A stretch of DNA of 64,000 nt from Brienomyrus brachyistius (lineage: Eukaryota; Chordata; Actinopteri; Osteoglossiformes; Mormyridae): contig NC_064549.1 of assembly GCF_023856365.1 (NCBI RefSeq), positions 5,907,608 through 5,971,607 on the forward strand. The letters run 5' to 3'. The position numbers and the translations under genes are program-made. This document shows positions 44,656-56,885 of this stretch, piece after piece; the first letter of the stretch is position 1, and each line of letters opens with the position of its first letter. The notes under the pieces were generated by a model, which worked only from the letters and a program-made list of their open reading frames with translations, did no database searches and was not told the origin of the DNA.

Positions 44656-46981
44656 AGTCATTATATCACACGTGGAATTCTCTCGTGGAGATTCGATAAA
44701 GCGGCCGGAGAGGCGCGGAGTGCTGTTTATGTGGAATATGAGGGTTGGCCTTCCATTCCGGAGATGTCACTCGCCTGCTCGCTCGCGTGTGGGGTGGTGG
44801 CGGCGGAGGGGGATGGGGGGGGGGGTGGGGGAGTGCGCTCCGGAGACAGCTGTGATTTATTTGAAGCATTAGAGATTGACAGAGATCACAGCTGGCTGAT
44901 CGAAAAGGCGTCAGACGCCGCCTGTCATTACAGCAGTGACTCGCATGCAAAACAGAGGCAGTTTTTTTGTGACACACGGCATAAAGCCCTCGAGGTGCTT
45001 CTGAGGCAACCTGCTCCTCCGCTAACGGACAGGGGCTCGCACCCCCACTGCATGGGCGGCACAGTGACAGACGGGCACCGTGCCCTGAACATGCCCCACC
45101 GCTGCATCAGGATGCATTATGTAGTGAAAGTACCCCCCCCCCCCCAGCGTGATGAGCCCCAGCTTGCTCACGTGTGGCTGTTACACTGCCGGACGATTGC
45201 CTATGTTTCAACATATTTTTCTTTAAAGTCAGTAATATTCAGTCGTCTTATTTCTGCTTTACAATTCTGCTTGTCCCATTATTTTCAATGTTTCAAATAC
45301 GCTGCCAGAATTTCAGTGGTTTAAAATATGGAAATTCAACCTTATACATCCGGGACCAGCAGGATGACTGACAGACTGCCGATAGTTTGCTTCGGGAACC
45401 GCGGTCAAAATGGAACAAGCGGAAAGTACAAGTACTGATTGACTTGACAGCAAATTTTCGTTGATTGTGTTATTTATGTTTCTTGACGTTTACATTAATT
45501 TACTTCCATACTCTAGCTACAATTCTCCCTGCTAAAGATATTCCAGGCATGGCTGTGGTCCAGATCTCCATCTGTGATGCCATTACTGTCTGTAATGCCT
45601 GCTTTACGCCACTTCCTCATCGGGTGCTAATCCAGGGCTAAATTATGAAGGGTCATTGACGGCGTCATCAGAGGATGGGGGAATGCGCTGGGAGCACGAG
45701 TGCCGAAATGTTCTACCGATAAAATGTTTATTGACAGATCTTCAGCGGCGTTATCTGTGGTTCAGAGGAGCTTATGGGACCCAGCTGGGGACTGTCTGCC
45801 TCGTCTCGCTCGCTCGCTCTGCATGGATGAAAGGTGACTGGATGTTATATTCCATTAATGTAAATATGTATGCAGCACAGCGGACATCCAGAAAGAATAA
45901 CTTCGAGAGGCTGTGCAGAAGTCCCGTTCTAGATTATCTTAATACGCATTAATCACGTGAATTAATAATTCAATAAAGTTTTCTGTTCAAGATAAGTATC
46001 AGGTTGTCTTGCTGTAGCAGGTATTGCTTTTGCTTCGAAGGGAAGCAGTGCACTGCACCTCCTCCCAGTAGCATCCTGACAAGGGGTCTGTCCCAAGCGA
46101 GATTATAAGATTTTTTGAGAGAGGGGGCCATAATACATACAGAGGCGGTAAGCTTATCATTAGTCAATGAGACGTTTTAAATCATTGAGTGACAGTGGAG
46201 AGAACCAATCAGCTTTCAGCTCAGGTCGGTGTCACTGTGACTCCGCCCCAGTATTGGCCCTTAGGCCCGGCCTCTGCTCATCAGGGCCCTTGAGGAGCTT
46301 CTCTGCATTATGGTGGTGCTTTGTGGCCCCCGCAGGGTTCTTCCTCCTTACCACCATGTGATGACGGTCATGCCCTCATTCTCTGGGGTAGCTGTTCAAA
46401 ACAAACAAGTCTGCAACCCCACGCTGCTTGTCGAGTTGCCACTTTTGTTAATTCTGTCATGTCACTTTGTTCAAAGTCTGTGTGTGGCCTTTTTCGGAAA
46501 GGTGAGCCTCAAGCTCAGAAGATGATTCCGCTTCATGTCAGCCGACGTTTAATCGAGTAAAGAGCTCTGAACTGCCCGTACACCGAGCATGAGCTCGGAA
46601 AGATTAATTATTTTACTTAGCACTCTAAAGAAGGTTTGGGAAAAAGACAATTTATCTGCGGGTTAAGAGCCGGGCAGCCACACGCTCAGAGCGTGTCTGG
46701 CTATGTACTCCTGACTCTAAACCAGGGGAGGGTGAGGCCTGGGGCTGCCTGTGCTTCAGCCTGGCTCTGCCATGGGGGCACCCGCTCTCAGAATGATTCA
46801 GTAAGGTTATATTCAGGTGAGAGAGGGGCCCAAAATGTTGTACACATTTGCTCAAATCCATTGGCCTCCATTAGCCAGCTGCCCCTGCAGGGCTGCTGGA
46901 CACATTAACAGCTCCGGCACGCTACAGCCAGCAGATATCCCCCCCCCTTCCCCCTCCTGTGGAGGCACGGGTCATGGGGTT
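44656..46981. other. no gene seen
   Basis: G-rich at 44,790-44,832 and a 13-base poly(C) at 45,133-45,145. CpG-containing at 44,690-45,080. Remaining sequence is unique without supported exons. Confidence 0.3.
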
Positions 46982-47327
46982 CCTGCCTCGCCTCCCTCAT
47001 ATCTCCCTCACAAGGTCCCTGCCTCGCCTTGCCTCCCTCTCTGGGTCCCTGCCTCGCCTCCCTCATATCTCCCTCACAAGGTCCCTGCCTCGCCTTGCCT
47101 CCCTCTCTGGGTTCCTGCCTCGCCTCCCTCATATCTCCCTCACAAGGTCCCTGCCTCGCCTTGCCTCCCTCTCTGGGTTCCTGCCTCGCCTCCCTCATAT
47201 CTCCCTCACAAGGTCTCTGCCTCGCCTTGCCTCCCTCTCTGGGTCCCTGCCTCGCCTCCCTCATATCTCCCTCACAAGGTCCCTGCCTCGCCTTGCCTCC
47301 CTCTCTGGGTCCCTGCCTCGCCTCCCT
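46982..47327 (+). repeat. 66-bp minisatellite, five full units and a part
   Basis: Each unit runs CCTGCCTCGCCTCCCTCATA, then TCTCCCTCACAAGGTC, then CCTGCCTCGCCTTGCCTCC, then CTCTCTGGGTC. Starts are at 46,982, 47,048, 47,114, 47,180, 47,246 and 47,312 (partial). Units differ at only a few bases, so the array is young. As 66 is divisible by three, all frames encode 22-residue repeats; these are by-products. Each unit itself contains a diverged internal duplication (CCTGCCTCGCCT twice). Confidence 0.95.
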
Positions 47328-47470
47328 TGCGCCTCAAGTTCGGCATCCCATAATGAAGCCCCCGACCCCCCCGTCACATGGCAAACTTTGGTACCACGTG
47401 TCTGTCAGGCTGGGCCTTGAATGATCTGGTTTGTTCAAGACCCCACCCCCTCAATGAAAACCCAGAAAAA

Positions 47471-47540
47471 GAGCCTTGCCCCCTCCCTACGAGCCCCGCC
47501 CCCTCCCTACGAGCCCCGCCCCCTCTCTTAGAGCCCCGCC
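47471..47540 (+). repeat. 20-bp minisatellite, 3.5 units
   Basis: GAGCCCCGCCCCCTCCCTAC and close variants start at 47,471, 47,491, 47,511 and 47,531. Each unit includes a GC-box-like CCCCGCCCCC. Confidence 0.85.
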
Positions 47541-48202
47541 CAGCTCCCCCTTCAGTGGTTCTGCACTCCCAGTCATGCTCCCACCTGTTTTCAGTATCTT
47601 TTCCTGGTCTTGTTACCTTCCTCTGGAGTTTTTTCCATTTTTTTATTATTACTGTTATTACCTGTAGAAAGTGATTTATGTTAAGTGCTTTGTGGCAGGC
47701 CACTAGTGAAAATAGCTAATTTAATCTCGCCGATTGAGTGACTGCGTATGTCAATACATACTGCAGAACCCCCTTCCATTATCACACCTTTCTCAAGTGC
47801 AGCCGTTTGATGTGGTACGCAATTTAGTTTTTTTTTTTCCCCTCCGAATTAAATAATTACATTCCGGCTCACGCTGCTCAGATATGGGATGGGTGTGATA
47901 CTGACTTAATTATCTTGATGGAAATCACTGGTGCGAATCCACGTGCGAATCTGTGTTTGTGTGAAGCCCGCAGAGGGTCTCTGGCTATGAAGCTGACATG
48001 AGTCTCCGCTCCACCCCCCCAATAACCGCTGGGCCCCCAGACGTTCTCCGTTTCATTCTGACCAATAGAAAGAACCGATTCCTCCTTCTCATTACTCCTT
48101 TTCACACCATATAAAATGGCAAACAGCGAATCAGTCATGTTGAAAGGCTGGCACTGTTTGGATTAATGCTTTCTTGTTTGCCCCGTCACTTGCTCTCTAG
48201 TT
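47541..48202. other. no gene seen
   Basis: Ordinary unique DNA with a T/C run at 47,826-47,842. Confidence 0.3.
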
Positions 48203-48361
48203 CAGTGTTTCCCAATCCGGTCCTTGGGAACCCACCGACGGTCCACATTTTTGCTTCCACCCAGTTCTCGATCAATGTTATGGACTGTCTGGTAGGGAGC
48301 TGGGAGGGAGCAAAAATGTGGACTGTCTGTGGGCCCCCAAGGACCGGATTGGGAATCACTG
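48203..48361. mobile_element. fold-back MITE, family A, copy 3 (best preserved)
   Basis: Ends CAGTGTTTCCCAATCCGG and CCGGATTGGGAATCACTG are inverted repeats continuing through TCCTTGGG / CCCAAGGA with one mismatch in 26. Flanks CTCTAGTT and CTCCAGGT match at 6 of 8, suggesting an old 8-bp target duplication of hAT type. Inner arms carry CACATTTTTGCTTCC and GCAAAAATGTGGACTGTC. No coding capacity. Confidence 0.75.
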
Positions 48362-50104
48362 CTCCAGGTGTCTTTAGGAACAACTGGTGTAAAAGGAGTC
48401 AAAATAAAAACAGATGCATTCAATTAAAAAGAACGTTATATTAACGGCTCCTGCCACCTCTTTTGCTCTCAGCACAGGCGTCGTATGGACAGGACTGACA
48501 CTCGCTCGGTGATCCTCGGCACTGTCTGAGAGCCGGGATGATCACATGGCAGCGGGAGGCCCACACGCGTGTTCTGCACAGACGGCCGCATGTGACGTGC
48601 GCAGCTGTGCGCTCTGGCTCCTCATCATGTATATTTATGGGGACCATCGTCTGCTCTGCGGCAGCCGTCTGCTGGGGGATCAGTGCCGTCTCCCGAGTCC
48701 TGCCCGCTCCTCATTTGGTGACGGCGGGAAGGGGGGGTGCTGCCTTGGGAACAGGAGCTGGAGGCATCCTTATGATGGGAGGGGGCCACAGTCTGGGGCC
48801 AGGGGGTTGAGCGAGGGGGTCACAGCCACCAACACAAACACCAACCCACACGCATCTGGCGTGACACTCGCGCTTTCAGACTCTTACGTAAGAAATCTTA
48901 CGGCAAATCTGTATTATTCCATTATAAACCTAAAATTAGCTACATCAAAAGCGTTTGGGCCATTTATAAGGTAATAAAAATGTTACATAAACGAAAATCT
49001 GTGTGCAGACTTGTCTCAAATTGATAATCTGACGCCAGTCAGTTGACCAAGCAGCATGGTCATGCTCCAGGATCGCCATGGCAGCTCTCTCACCCAGTCC
49101 ATCCATCCACAGCTTGTCGCAATGTCCATCAGAGCCTCGCCGCTCTGTGGTTTGCCGTGTGTCTGCCCTCAACATAATGATTCCTGCACAAAGCAACTGA
49201 TTCCCAGCGATTCCAAACTCCCAGATGTCCTTTGCAGATAACAGTTATTAAAACTCACATCTAACAGTATGAATCGCGACTTTAAAAACGTGCCACAGCG
49301 GCGGACGATTATCTTTTCCGAAACATGTGGCCGTCTTGGCTGCGAGTACCTCCGTGCTGGTTGCCATGGATACGTGGACCCTGACTGGCGGGTGTTTGAC
49401 CAGTGGCAGCTGAGCCAAAGCGGGCAGCCGATGGACCACATATGAAGGAAGGACAGTTTGGGAAGAATCACCCTTATGTTCCTTCATACGTCACAATAGT
49501 TATTAATGCCATTTGAATTGACGGTTTGAAATACCTGCGGCAGGTACTGCATCATTCGTTATTCTGCTTTATCCTACCGGGAGGACTTTCTCGCTGAGCC
49601 TTGAATGTTTTCTCTATTATTAATGGCTGCGAAACAAACATCATCGAGGTATCGAGTGAATATCAGTCACTGTGTGCCGTTAATCAATTTACTTTGAGCT
49701 GTGTCATTAATTAAGTCGGATTTCTTGTTCCATAATCACGCACACTTTCAAGTGTCCATTAATTTTTCATATAATTATCCAACCATAATATTTACTCGTT
49801 ACTACTTCAGTTTGATCAGCCTTTATTTAATCAAGACAAGCCGGGAATGATTCAAACAATGGCTTTAAATAGTATCTAAAGTTGCACATTTCCTCAGTTC
49901 AAATACGGCAGATGGATAAATGAACAAATTCATAGAGAGAAAAATAAAACGGAACCTATTAAGTTTTTAGAAATCTGGCTAGCTGGCCTTTTTATTGTTT
50001 AAGCTAATTGGTGCTCCCTTTAACGACGGGGAGCCAACAAATCACCCGGGGGAGGAAGGTACACCTGCGGCGATGGGCGAGGGCCGATGCGGACGTCTCT
50101 TCCT
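48362..50104. other. no gene seen; AT-rich TAAT cluster at right
   Basis: 49,670-49,790 holds several TAAT/ATTA cores (GTTAATCAATTTAC, CATTAATTAAGTCGG) in unique sequence. CpG-containing at 48,530-48,700. No exon was supported. Confidence 0.3.
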
Positions 50105-50175
50105 GCGGCCGGCCCCTTACTCTCCCCGCGGCCGGCCCCTTACTCTCCCCGCGGCCGGCCCCTTACTCTCCCCGC
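50105..50175 (+). repeat. 23-bp minisatellite, three near-identical units
   Basis: GCGGCCGGCCCCTTACTCTC plus CCC repeats at 50,105, 50,128 and 50,151 with no difference seen. The identity points to recent duplication. Confidence 0.9.
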
Positions 50176-51036
50176 ACTTGCCCGTCTCTCTCCTGGAGAT
50201 TATCGTGCCTTGAGCACTGCGGAGAGCTTCCGGCTGAGAGGCTGCGGTTGCTATGAATTATTCACGCAGTCGGCCCAACGTTATTAAATGCAGCTAAACG
50301 TTCGGGTTCAGATTCCAAACGGTGCTTAACTCAGGCACCCTTGCCTTGGGCTTTTATTTATTTATTATTGTTATTTGCTTAATTTTTTTGGTGGACGCAT
50401 ATTAATGAAGCGAGGAACACGTTTCAGAGGTTTAATGCTGAAATGCGCATCTATTGTCTGACCTGAGGGTGTTCGTTGAGCTACGGGGTTTGGTTCTGGG
50501 CGTTTTGCGGGCATGATGGGTTTGTCTCTGCCTGCCAATGACGGGCTCCTGACCCCCTCTGGAGTCTCAGGGGCTTCCCTTTGTAAAGTCGCCTGCCATC
50601 CTTTGGGGGGGCTCTCTCTGTTGGCACGTTTGTCATCCTCCATGTGGGAGCTTGTTTGTGGAGACAGCTGGGATTAAAGGCTTCCCCGTGAGATGGTAAC
50701 GTGCAGCTTTTGGCTGTCTCATGATAATGCCCTACAACACCCTTTGCCAAGCATCTTGTGAGAGTCGCACAAGCTCCCTCAAATGGTCCATTCATGTGTG
50801 TATTGAAAACACAGACTTTGTTTTCTCTTCAACGCAAATCGGTGAGAACTTCCAGGGAGGCCGAGTCGAGCCGATGGTAAAAAAGGCAAACAAAAGCTGG
50901 GCGATTTCATTTCTTAGTCTGGGGTCACCGATGCACATGTATGTGAGGCAGATTAAGGATCTGTGATATGTACGAAACAGGAACTGCTTCCAGGGTCTGT
51001 CCTCAGCTGCCATGTTGGAAAAAATGTTTACGTCCC
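50176..51036. other. no gene seen
   Basis: Unique DNA; no exon was supported. Confidence 0.3.
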
Positions 51037-51352
51037 ACCTACAATTCCAATTAAAATTTTGGACACACTGACTCCCTAGAAAGGTTCTTAATTTTATAAT
51101 AATTATACAGACATCAAAACTATAAAATGACATATATGGAACAAATGCATTGACCAAGAACATATTAAAGAAAAAGTAATAATTTCTTGTTTGGGGTGGG
51201 TTCGAATCCATGGGTTGGCAGAGTGATCCCACCACTGGGCCCTTGATCAAGGCCCTTAATTACTCCAGAGACTGGCTGACCCTACAGTCTCCTCTACACC
51301 AGTTTCATGAGGTGGCCTCCTGGGATGCGTTTCCAGCTGTCTGGAAGATGGT
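51037..51352 (-). mobile_element. composite Tc1-like element with internal SINE, copy 2
   Basis: Tc1-like left end (TTAAAATTTTGGACACAC, ACATCAAAACTATAAAATGAC), then a tRNA-type SINE with B-box GGTTCGAATCC at 51,199-51,209 and GGGCCCTTGATCAAGGCCC, then the transposase C-terminal region (CAGTTTCATGAGGTGGCC, TTTCCAGCTGTCTGG). It has the same order and junctions as 3,903-4,385, but the transposase part is shorter. Confidence 0.7.
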
Positions 51353-52794
51353 CCATTTATGTGGTTGCTTGTTCTTGTGTTTAACTGTAAGTTAGGGGTC
51401 ACAGTTCTAAGGTTTTACATGTAGAAATCTGTGATTATTTTAAGTAATTACCCGAAAGGTTAATATCGCTGCATCACATAAAAACATGACTTTTTTTTTT
51501 TTGTTTTGTTTTTAATTACAATGAAAAGGACTAATTGTATTAAAACACACACATAATGTGAATAAGTGTTATGTTGCATGTAGCATAAAAGTTTATACCT
51601 TTATTCCTGCTGTGCTTTGCCTCTGAGTTTTGTGCTTTATCGGATCGGGCAGATCTGAGGACGCCCTGAGACCTGTTATGTGGGCCTCCCATGGCGCTCA
51701 GCGGCAGGACAGAGTGCTCGCTGCAGACAGCACGCGGCCCGGCACCGCCGGACGCTTATTAGGCGACATGCAACATCTCCCACATGGATTCCCCTTTATC
51801 TCAGCCGCCTTGCGGATGGTGGTCCTGGGGTCCTGCTGGATCAGTAGGCGATGTTTCAACACCACAGATTACGCCGTTAGGGTATTTTAAATGGCACTCT
51901 GTGCGCCGCATAAATGTAGCGTTAACACGGAGCCTGTCGCTTCCCGATTAAAATCACGCTTAAGCGCTTTAACCCTTTCGGAGCCAGTGCGCAGTGCTGC
52001 CGCTGTTGTTTCCATCAGGATTTGCTACAATTAACACCCCCAAACCTGCTTTGAAGCCTGAAAATTAGCGACTTTACACCCCAGTCTCTCCATGTGTCAT
52101 TTCAGACATAAATCAGATAATGATACCTTTTACTTCACCATTTCTTATCACACCTCCGGAGAATTTTCTGTGCTGCAATTCCCAAGTCTGTGTTTATTGC
52201 ATGTGCTTGAAATAGGTTTTGCCAATATAAGGAAGATTTAATACTTTGCACTTTATTGTTAGGCAGCACGTGCTGGATGTGAGATGTGGTTCACAGTTTC
52301 CGTGAGACGCTGCCCGGTTTGTGTTCTTTCGCTGCCGGAATTTCAAACGGCAGTGTCTCGGAAGCTATTATTCCAAGAAATTGTGATGCATAGCATTTTA
52401 AATCCCCCCCCCACCCCCCCACATGATATGGGCAGAATTGGTCGCCTTGCTTTGGCCACATCACAGCACAAGGAGAAGGATTTCTACAGCTGCTGAACAT
52501 AACAGTCCTCTCCTAGATATACCTGAGGGAAAACGGAGAGAGAGTGCGTTACGTCCTGAGGGCTTCGTCCATGTCAGCCTTATGAAGATGAGTGACGGAT
52601 CCATGCAGTCACCCTTCAGCCAATGGAAAGTCGGTGGAGCCTGTCTTATGAAGACAATTAGCTGGATTTTCTTGCTTGTTCCTTTGAGAAGCCTGTTCCT
52701 TTAGTGAAATGCTTTATTTAGGGTCTAGCTGTTAGGTCTGTGGTATATGGAAAAACCTTTATGATCAGTTGTTTTATTCTATCATCATGAGACA
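51353..52794. other. no gene seen
   Basis: Poly(T) near 51,491-51,502. The stretch 51,900-51,980 mixes CpG and TTAA/TTTAAC cores. C-runs at 52,405-52,419. Confidence 0.3.
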
Positions 52795-53145
52795 CACTCT
52801 CTCCCTCCCCATCTCTCTGTCTCTCCCTCTGTCCATCTCTATCCCTCTCTCTCTCCCTCTGTCCATCTCTCCCTATCTGTCACTATCTCCATCATCTCTC
52901 TCCCTCCTTCTCTCTCTGTCACTCCCGCTCTCTTCCTCGCTCTCCCTCCATCTCCCTCCATCTCTCTCTCTGTCTTTCTCTCTCCCTCCCCCTCTGTCTC
53001 TCTCTGTCACTCCCTCGCTCCCTCTCTTTCCATCTCCCTCCCTCCTTCTCTGTCTCTCTCTCCCTTTCTGTCTCTCTGTCTGTGACTCCCTCTTGCTGTC
53101 TCTCTCCTTCTCTCTCTCCCCTTCCCTTCCTGACTTTCTCCATCC
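52795..53145. repeat. CT-rich polypyrimidine array
   Basis: About 350 bases of CTCT, CCCT, CTGT and CCAT words on the plus strand. Such purine/pyrimidine-asymmetric DNA can form triplex (H-DNA). It creates false forward (leucine/serine/proline) and reverse (arginine/glutamate) frames. Confidence 0.9.
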
Positions 53146-54939
53146 ATCCTTCCCCGCTCCTCTGCCTGACAGACACCTCCCACCTGCCCTAGCCCGGAGA
53201 CTCACACAGTTTGGCTCCCGCAGTTCAGGATCTCATAGGAAGGATCAAATCCTTGCCTCTGAGCTTCGTCTCTCACGTGAGCCTCTTGCACCTGCCAATA
53301 ATAAGCGATTTATGATGAGGAAAAAAAGAGAAACTCAGTCATGGACATAATGGATGTAGCCTCCTGCCTCAGCCTGTGTATTTCGCATCCTCTTGGAAGG
53401 CGAGCAGACTTTCGACAGGCTGTAATTTCATAACAACATAAACAGCTATTTCCCATATTGGAGCTCATTAGCTTAGCGCCCTCTTGGCTCTCTGCCCGCC
53501 TGTCGCTCGGAACAATGGGCTCCCCGTGTGCGGCCTGGCGAGGCACCAGGCAGGTGCGCGCCATGCAGCATGGGCTCCTTTCTCAGCCTCGCTTCCGGTC
53601 CCTCCTCACTCTCCCCTGGCCCCCGTTCGTCTGTAACGTCTCGTGGTCCCGTTACCGGTGGAGATGGGTTAGAGGTTTGCTGCTGCTCGCTGCATTAGGG
53701 CTCCTGAAACGGTATGGAGCTGGAGGGGGGAAAATGCACAGCAGCGCAATGGGGGCCGGCTCTGCCTTTTCAGGAGCTCTAGGCACGGGCTTAGGGCGCT
53801 AAGTGTAAGGAGGGTGACCCGGCCGAGCGGCCTCATCCCCCGCCCCCCCCTCACAGCCCTCAAGGCCACGCCAAGCGATCAGACAGGCCGGGGGGAGGAA
53901 AGGGGGGCCCACTTTCCCTCCAGGAGACGCCTATGCATTTTTTATTAACACATTAGCCAGCCCTGCATTGAAATGCATGGAAGTAATAATGTGGAGACGC
54001 TGCTGCCCGCCACAGCCTTTCTGCGGCGCTCCATCATCGTTTCCTTTCTGTATCTTTGTCTGAGCGTTCCCATTAGCCGCGCAATTTCCCCGCGCTAATT
54101 TCAGCCGAAGTTAAAGCCGCGCACGGGCTCTCAGCCGCTAAAGGCGCAGATGTAAATCGTGCCCGTCTAAGGCTGCATTACCAGCGCGTGCCAGGTGGTG
54201 AATGAGGCCTATGGTTTGTTCTGCGGTGCCACCAATGAGGGCGACCTCAGCGATGCATCGGGACACTCTGCCGCCGCGTTGGTGGCGGCCATAATAAACG
54301 GAATGCCACAAAACTGACCCCCCCCCCCAGTCTGGCACAGGTGGTACAGTCCCCATAAAGCGGTGCTGCGTCACCCTGGCACTTTACTCCCTGCGCTAAT
54401 TAAGATGAGCAGAAGAGCGCGGAGCTGCACCTGTACTGAGGAACATTACACTCTACTTAATATGCACCATCTTCTTTGGTAAATTCATTTATATTTTTAC
54501 ACTTTTTTGATGCAGCCCATTAGGGGGGAGAAAAGGGGAAGACTTTCAGGGGCCTGGGGGGGTGCATAAGCGCGGATAATGGTAGCTTTGGTTTGGGGGG
54601 TGGTTTCAGGGTGCAGTCTTGTTTTTTTGAGGCCCGAATACAGTTAAAACATTTTTTTCGAAAGCTGCATTTCATATAACCTCCATCTGAAATCTTATTA
54701 AAAAAGGATTCAGAAAGACTCCTTCAGGACCAGCAGATACACAGCCAGGTTGGGTTTATTTCATACTCTCTTCTAATTAGACTCCTGATTTTATAGCTAT
54801 GTGTGGCCCCTACAGCCAGAGAGTCCCATGTCTTGCCTGAAGTCACATGTAATAATTCAGAATGACACACAAATGACAGCTGGAAGCGATTCGAAGTCCT
54901 GCCTGGGAGGGAAATGAAACCGCGATCCTGAGACGGCAG
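53146..54939. other. no gene seen; CpG-retaining unique block
   Basis: 53,930-54,200 holds CpG-rich unique sequence with TAAT/ATTAG cores and GCGCTAATTTCAGC. G/C-runs at 53,838-53,850 and 54,319-54,329. No exon was supported. Confidence 0.3.
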
Positions 54940-55037
54940 GCGGAGGCAGGGGTGGTGCCCAGCACTGGGGCGGAGGCAGGGGTGGTGCCCAGCACTGGGG
55001 CGGAGGCAGGGGTGGTGCCCAGCACTGGGGTGGAGGC
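54940..55037 (+). repeat. 30-bp minisatellite, 3.3 units
   Basis: CGGAGGCAGGGGTGGTGCCC then AGCACTGGGG repeats at 54,941, 54,971 and 55,001, ending in a variant at 55,031. The units are almost identical. Confidence 0.95.
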
Positions 55038-55445
55038 ACCATTACTGACGTTCCTTAATCCAGCAGGCCTTGAGAACATAACAGTGAAAACACCTCGTTG
55101 ACATGTAAGTACACCATGGGACGGCTGTCAGTCGTCGGCTTAACATCATGCGCTGCTTTTCTCTTTCATGTTTGTTTTTCATTTTCCTTCCGCTAATCCT
55201 GTCTGCCGACGGGCTTTGACAAAAGGGTGCGGCTCGATTCTCGTCAGGGTTAAAAGCTGAAATAATAGCGGTAAAATTAGAAGGCCGTGTGTGACGTCCT
55301 GTACAAAGCGGGAAGAGAGCGAGCTGGGAAATCGGCTTGGTCAGCGAGCGAGTTCCTACCGACCAAAACACACAGACCCTAAAACCCCAAACCTGACCCT
55401 AACCCTGCAGGCACACTGAAGCTTGCGGTGAATAATCAGAATATA

Positions 55446-55576
55446 CATCAATCCATTTTCTGTAACCGCTTATCCTATTTAGGGTCGTGGGGGGGCGGGG
55501 GTCCAGAGCCTATTCCAGAGGCTACAGGTGCAAGACAGGGAGCAACCTAGGGTGGGGCACCAACCCATTGCAGGGC
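55446..55576 (-). mobile_element. SINE tail fragment
   Basis: ATCCATTTTCTGTAACCGCT, TATCCTATTTAGGGTCGTGG, GGCTACAGGTGCAAGACAGG and GGGGCACCAACCCATTGCAG are the reverse complement of the 3' half of the SINE at 56,886. A GC minisatellite starts just beyond. Confidence 0.65.
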
Positions 55577-55608
55577 AGCCACAAGTCGGGAGCAGCACCA
55601 GGTGGGCG

Positions 55609-55767
55609 TGCAGGCCGCGTGGAGACCGTGTGCAGGCCGTGTGCAGGCAGGCCGCGTGGAGACCGTGTGCAGGCAGGCCGCGTGGAGACCGTGTGGAGAC
55701 CGTGTGCAGGCCGTGTGCAGGCAGGCCGCGTGGAGACCGCGTGGAGACCGTGTGCAGGCAGGCCGCA
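55609..55767 (+). repeat. modular 11-bp GC minisatellite
   Basis: Built from GCAGGCCGYGT and GGAGACCGTGT 11-mers, with a four-base GCAG insertion in some units, in varying order. All CpG-containing. It inflates several ORFs on both strands (for example 55,487-56,125). Confidence 0.85.
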
Positions 55768-56033
55768 GCTGTTGCCGTGTCCTCCAGCTTCTGCCATTCT
55801 TGGCAACTGGCCCATCAGATGCATCCAGAGGATTCCGTTTCCCAGAGGAGCCGATCGGGCACCTCTGGCTCAGCTGGCCAACAGCTGGTCTGTCAACCTG
55901 TACAGTCGAGTAGTAGTTGGTGCTGAATTGCCAAAAGGATGGAGGAGGGCAGCGAATTGTAGCACGTCGGCAGAATGGGGGACGTGTCAGTGTTTTCAAA
56001 GGCAATGGTTTTCAAACTCACTTTTTTTGGAGG
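55768..56033. other. no gene seen
   Basis: Short unique stretch between repeats. Confidence 0.3.
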
Positions 56034-56077
56034 CCCCCCCCCCCCCCCCCCCCCCCCCACCCACCCACCCACCCACC
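56034..56077. repeat. poly(C) (25 bases) followed by (ACCC)n
   Basis: The longest mononucleotide C run in the window, leading into about five ACCC units. Confidence 0.95.
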
Positions 56078-56885
56078 GGCAAAAAAATACCAGTCTTGCT
56101 TCCCCTTTTATACGATGAAATCTAGCGACCATGGATTTGCCAAGTACTAAAAATGCTAACAAACATTTGAACAAATTTCTGAAAATCATCTCGTAATCCC
56201 TGCCAATTATCTGTCAAGCCCACGTGGGTTTTACGCCCCGCAGTTTAAGGAGCACTTCCCAAAGGCGTCGCCGGACTGCACGCATCCTGGCAGGACGCTC
56301 AGTGGCTGATATGAGTACAAGTCACTGTACTTCCTGTCTTTTTCAAATCTGCACACAAATACTGTACCAAAGCATCTAATGCAGACTTTCAGCAAAGTAC
56401 TGATGTAAGGCCTCCGTTTTCCCACCGGTCCCCATGCAGGAAGCAGCGATAGCATCTTTATACTCCTGAGCAGAATCCAAGTAACCTGAGTCACTAATTG
56501 AACAGACCAATCTCCCTTCGATAACTTAATCTTGTTCTGCTGTATGAGAATATAGATAACTTTAATCCCTTCTTTAATAAAATTGCTGTTAGTCTAATAA
56601 AAAAGAATATTCACAATTTCCCTGAATGTGAAAAGAAAGATAAACTCTAACAAAGGATTAATTTGTTGCCAACATGTTCAGGATATCTGAATTATTACAG
56701 AGAGTTAAGGGCCTCCGCTTTCTCCGCAACGACCTCACTTTCATGGTATGTAATTCAATTTATATCTGCATGGAATCTTCAGCTGTTAAACGAAAACGTT
56801 CTAGGTGACCTACCTGTGTCTTTGCTCTTTTGCGGTCTTGCAATATAAACTGTAGTTACAATGATTGATGCCAGGGACTGACAAC
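56078..56885. other. no gene seen
   Basis: AT-rich unique DNA; no exon was supported. Confidence 0.3.

Noticed and set aside
44119..45324. 401-codon forward frame, the longest in the window
   Set aside because: Its first half is a GT-rich array (Val/Cys repeats) and its second half is unique DNA without a recognisable domain; microsatellites lack stops.
46817..47424. Proline/leucine-rich repeat protein
   Set aside because: All frames are open because of the 66-bp minisatellite; no start context or splice signals.
52769..53350. Leucine/serine-rich 193-codon frame and opposing Arg/Glu-rich frames
   Set aside because: Simple translation of a CT-rich polypyrimidine array.
55487..56125. 212-codon frame
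   Set aside because: Spans a SINE tail, a GC minisatellite and a poly(C) run.
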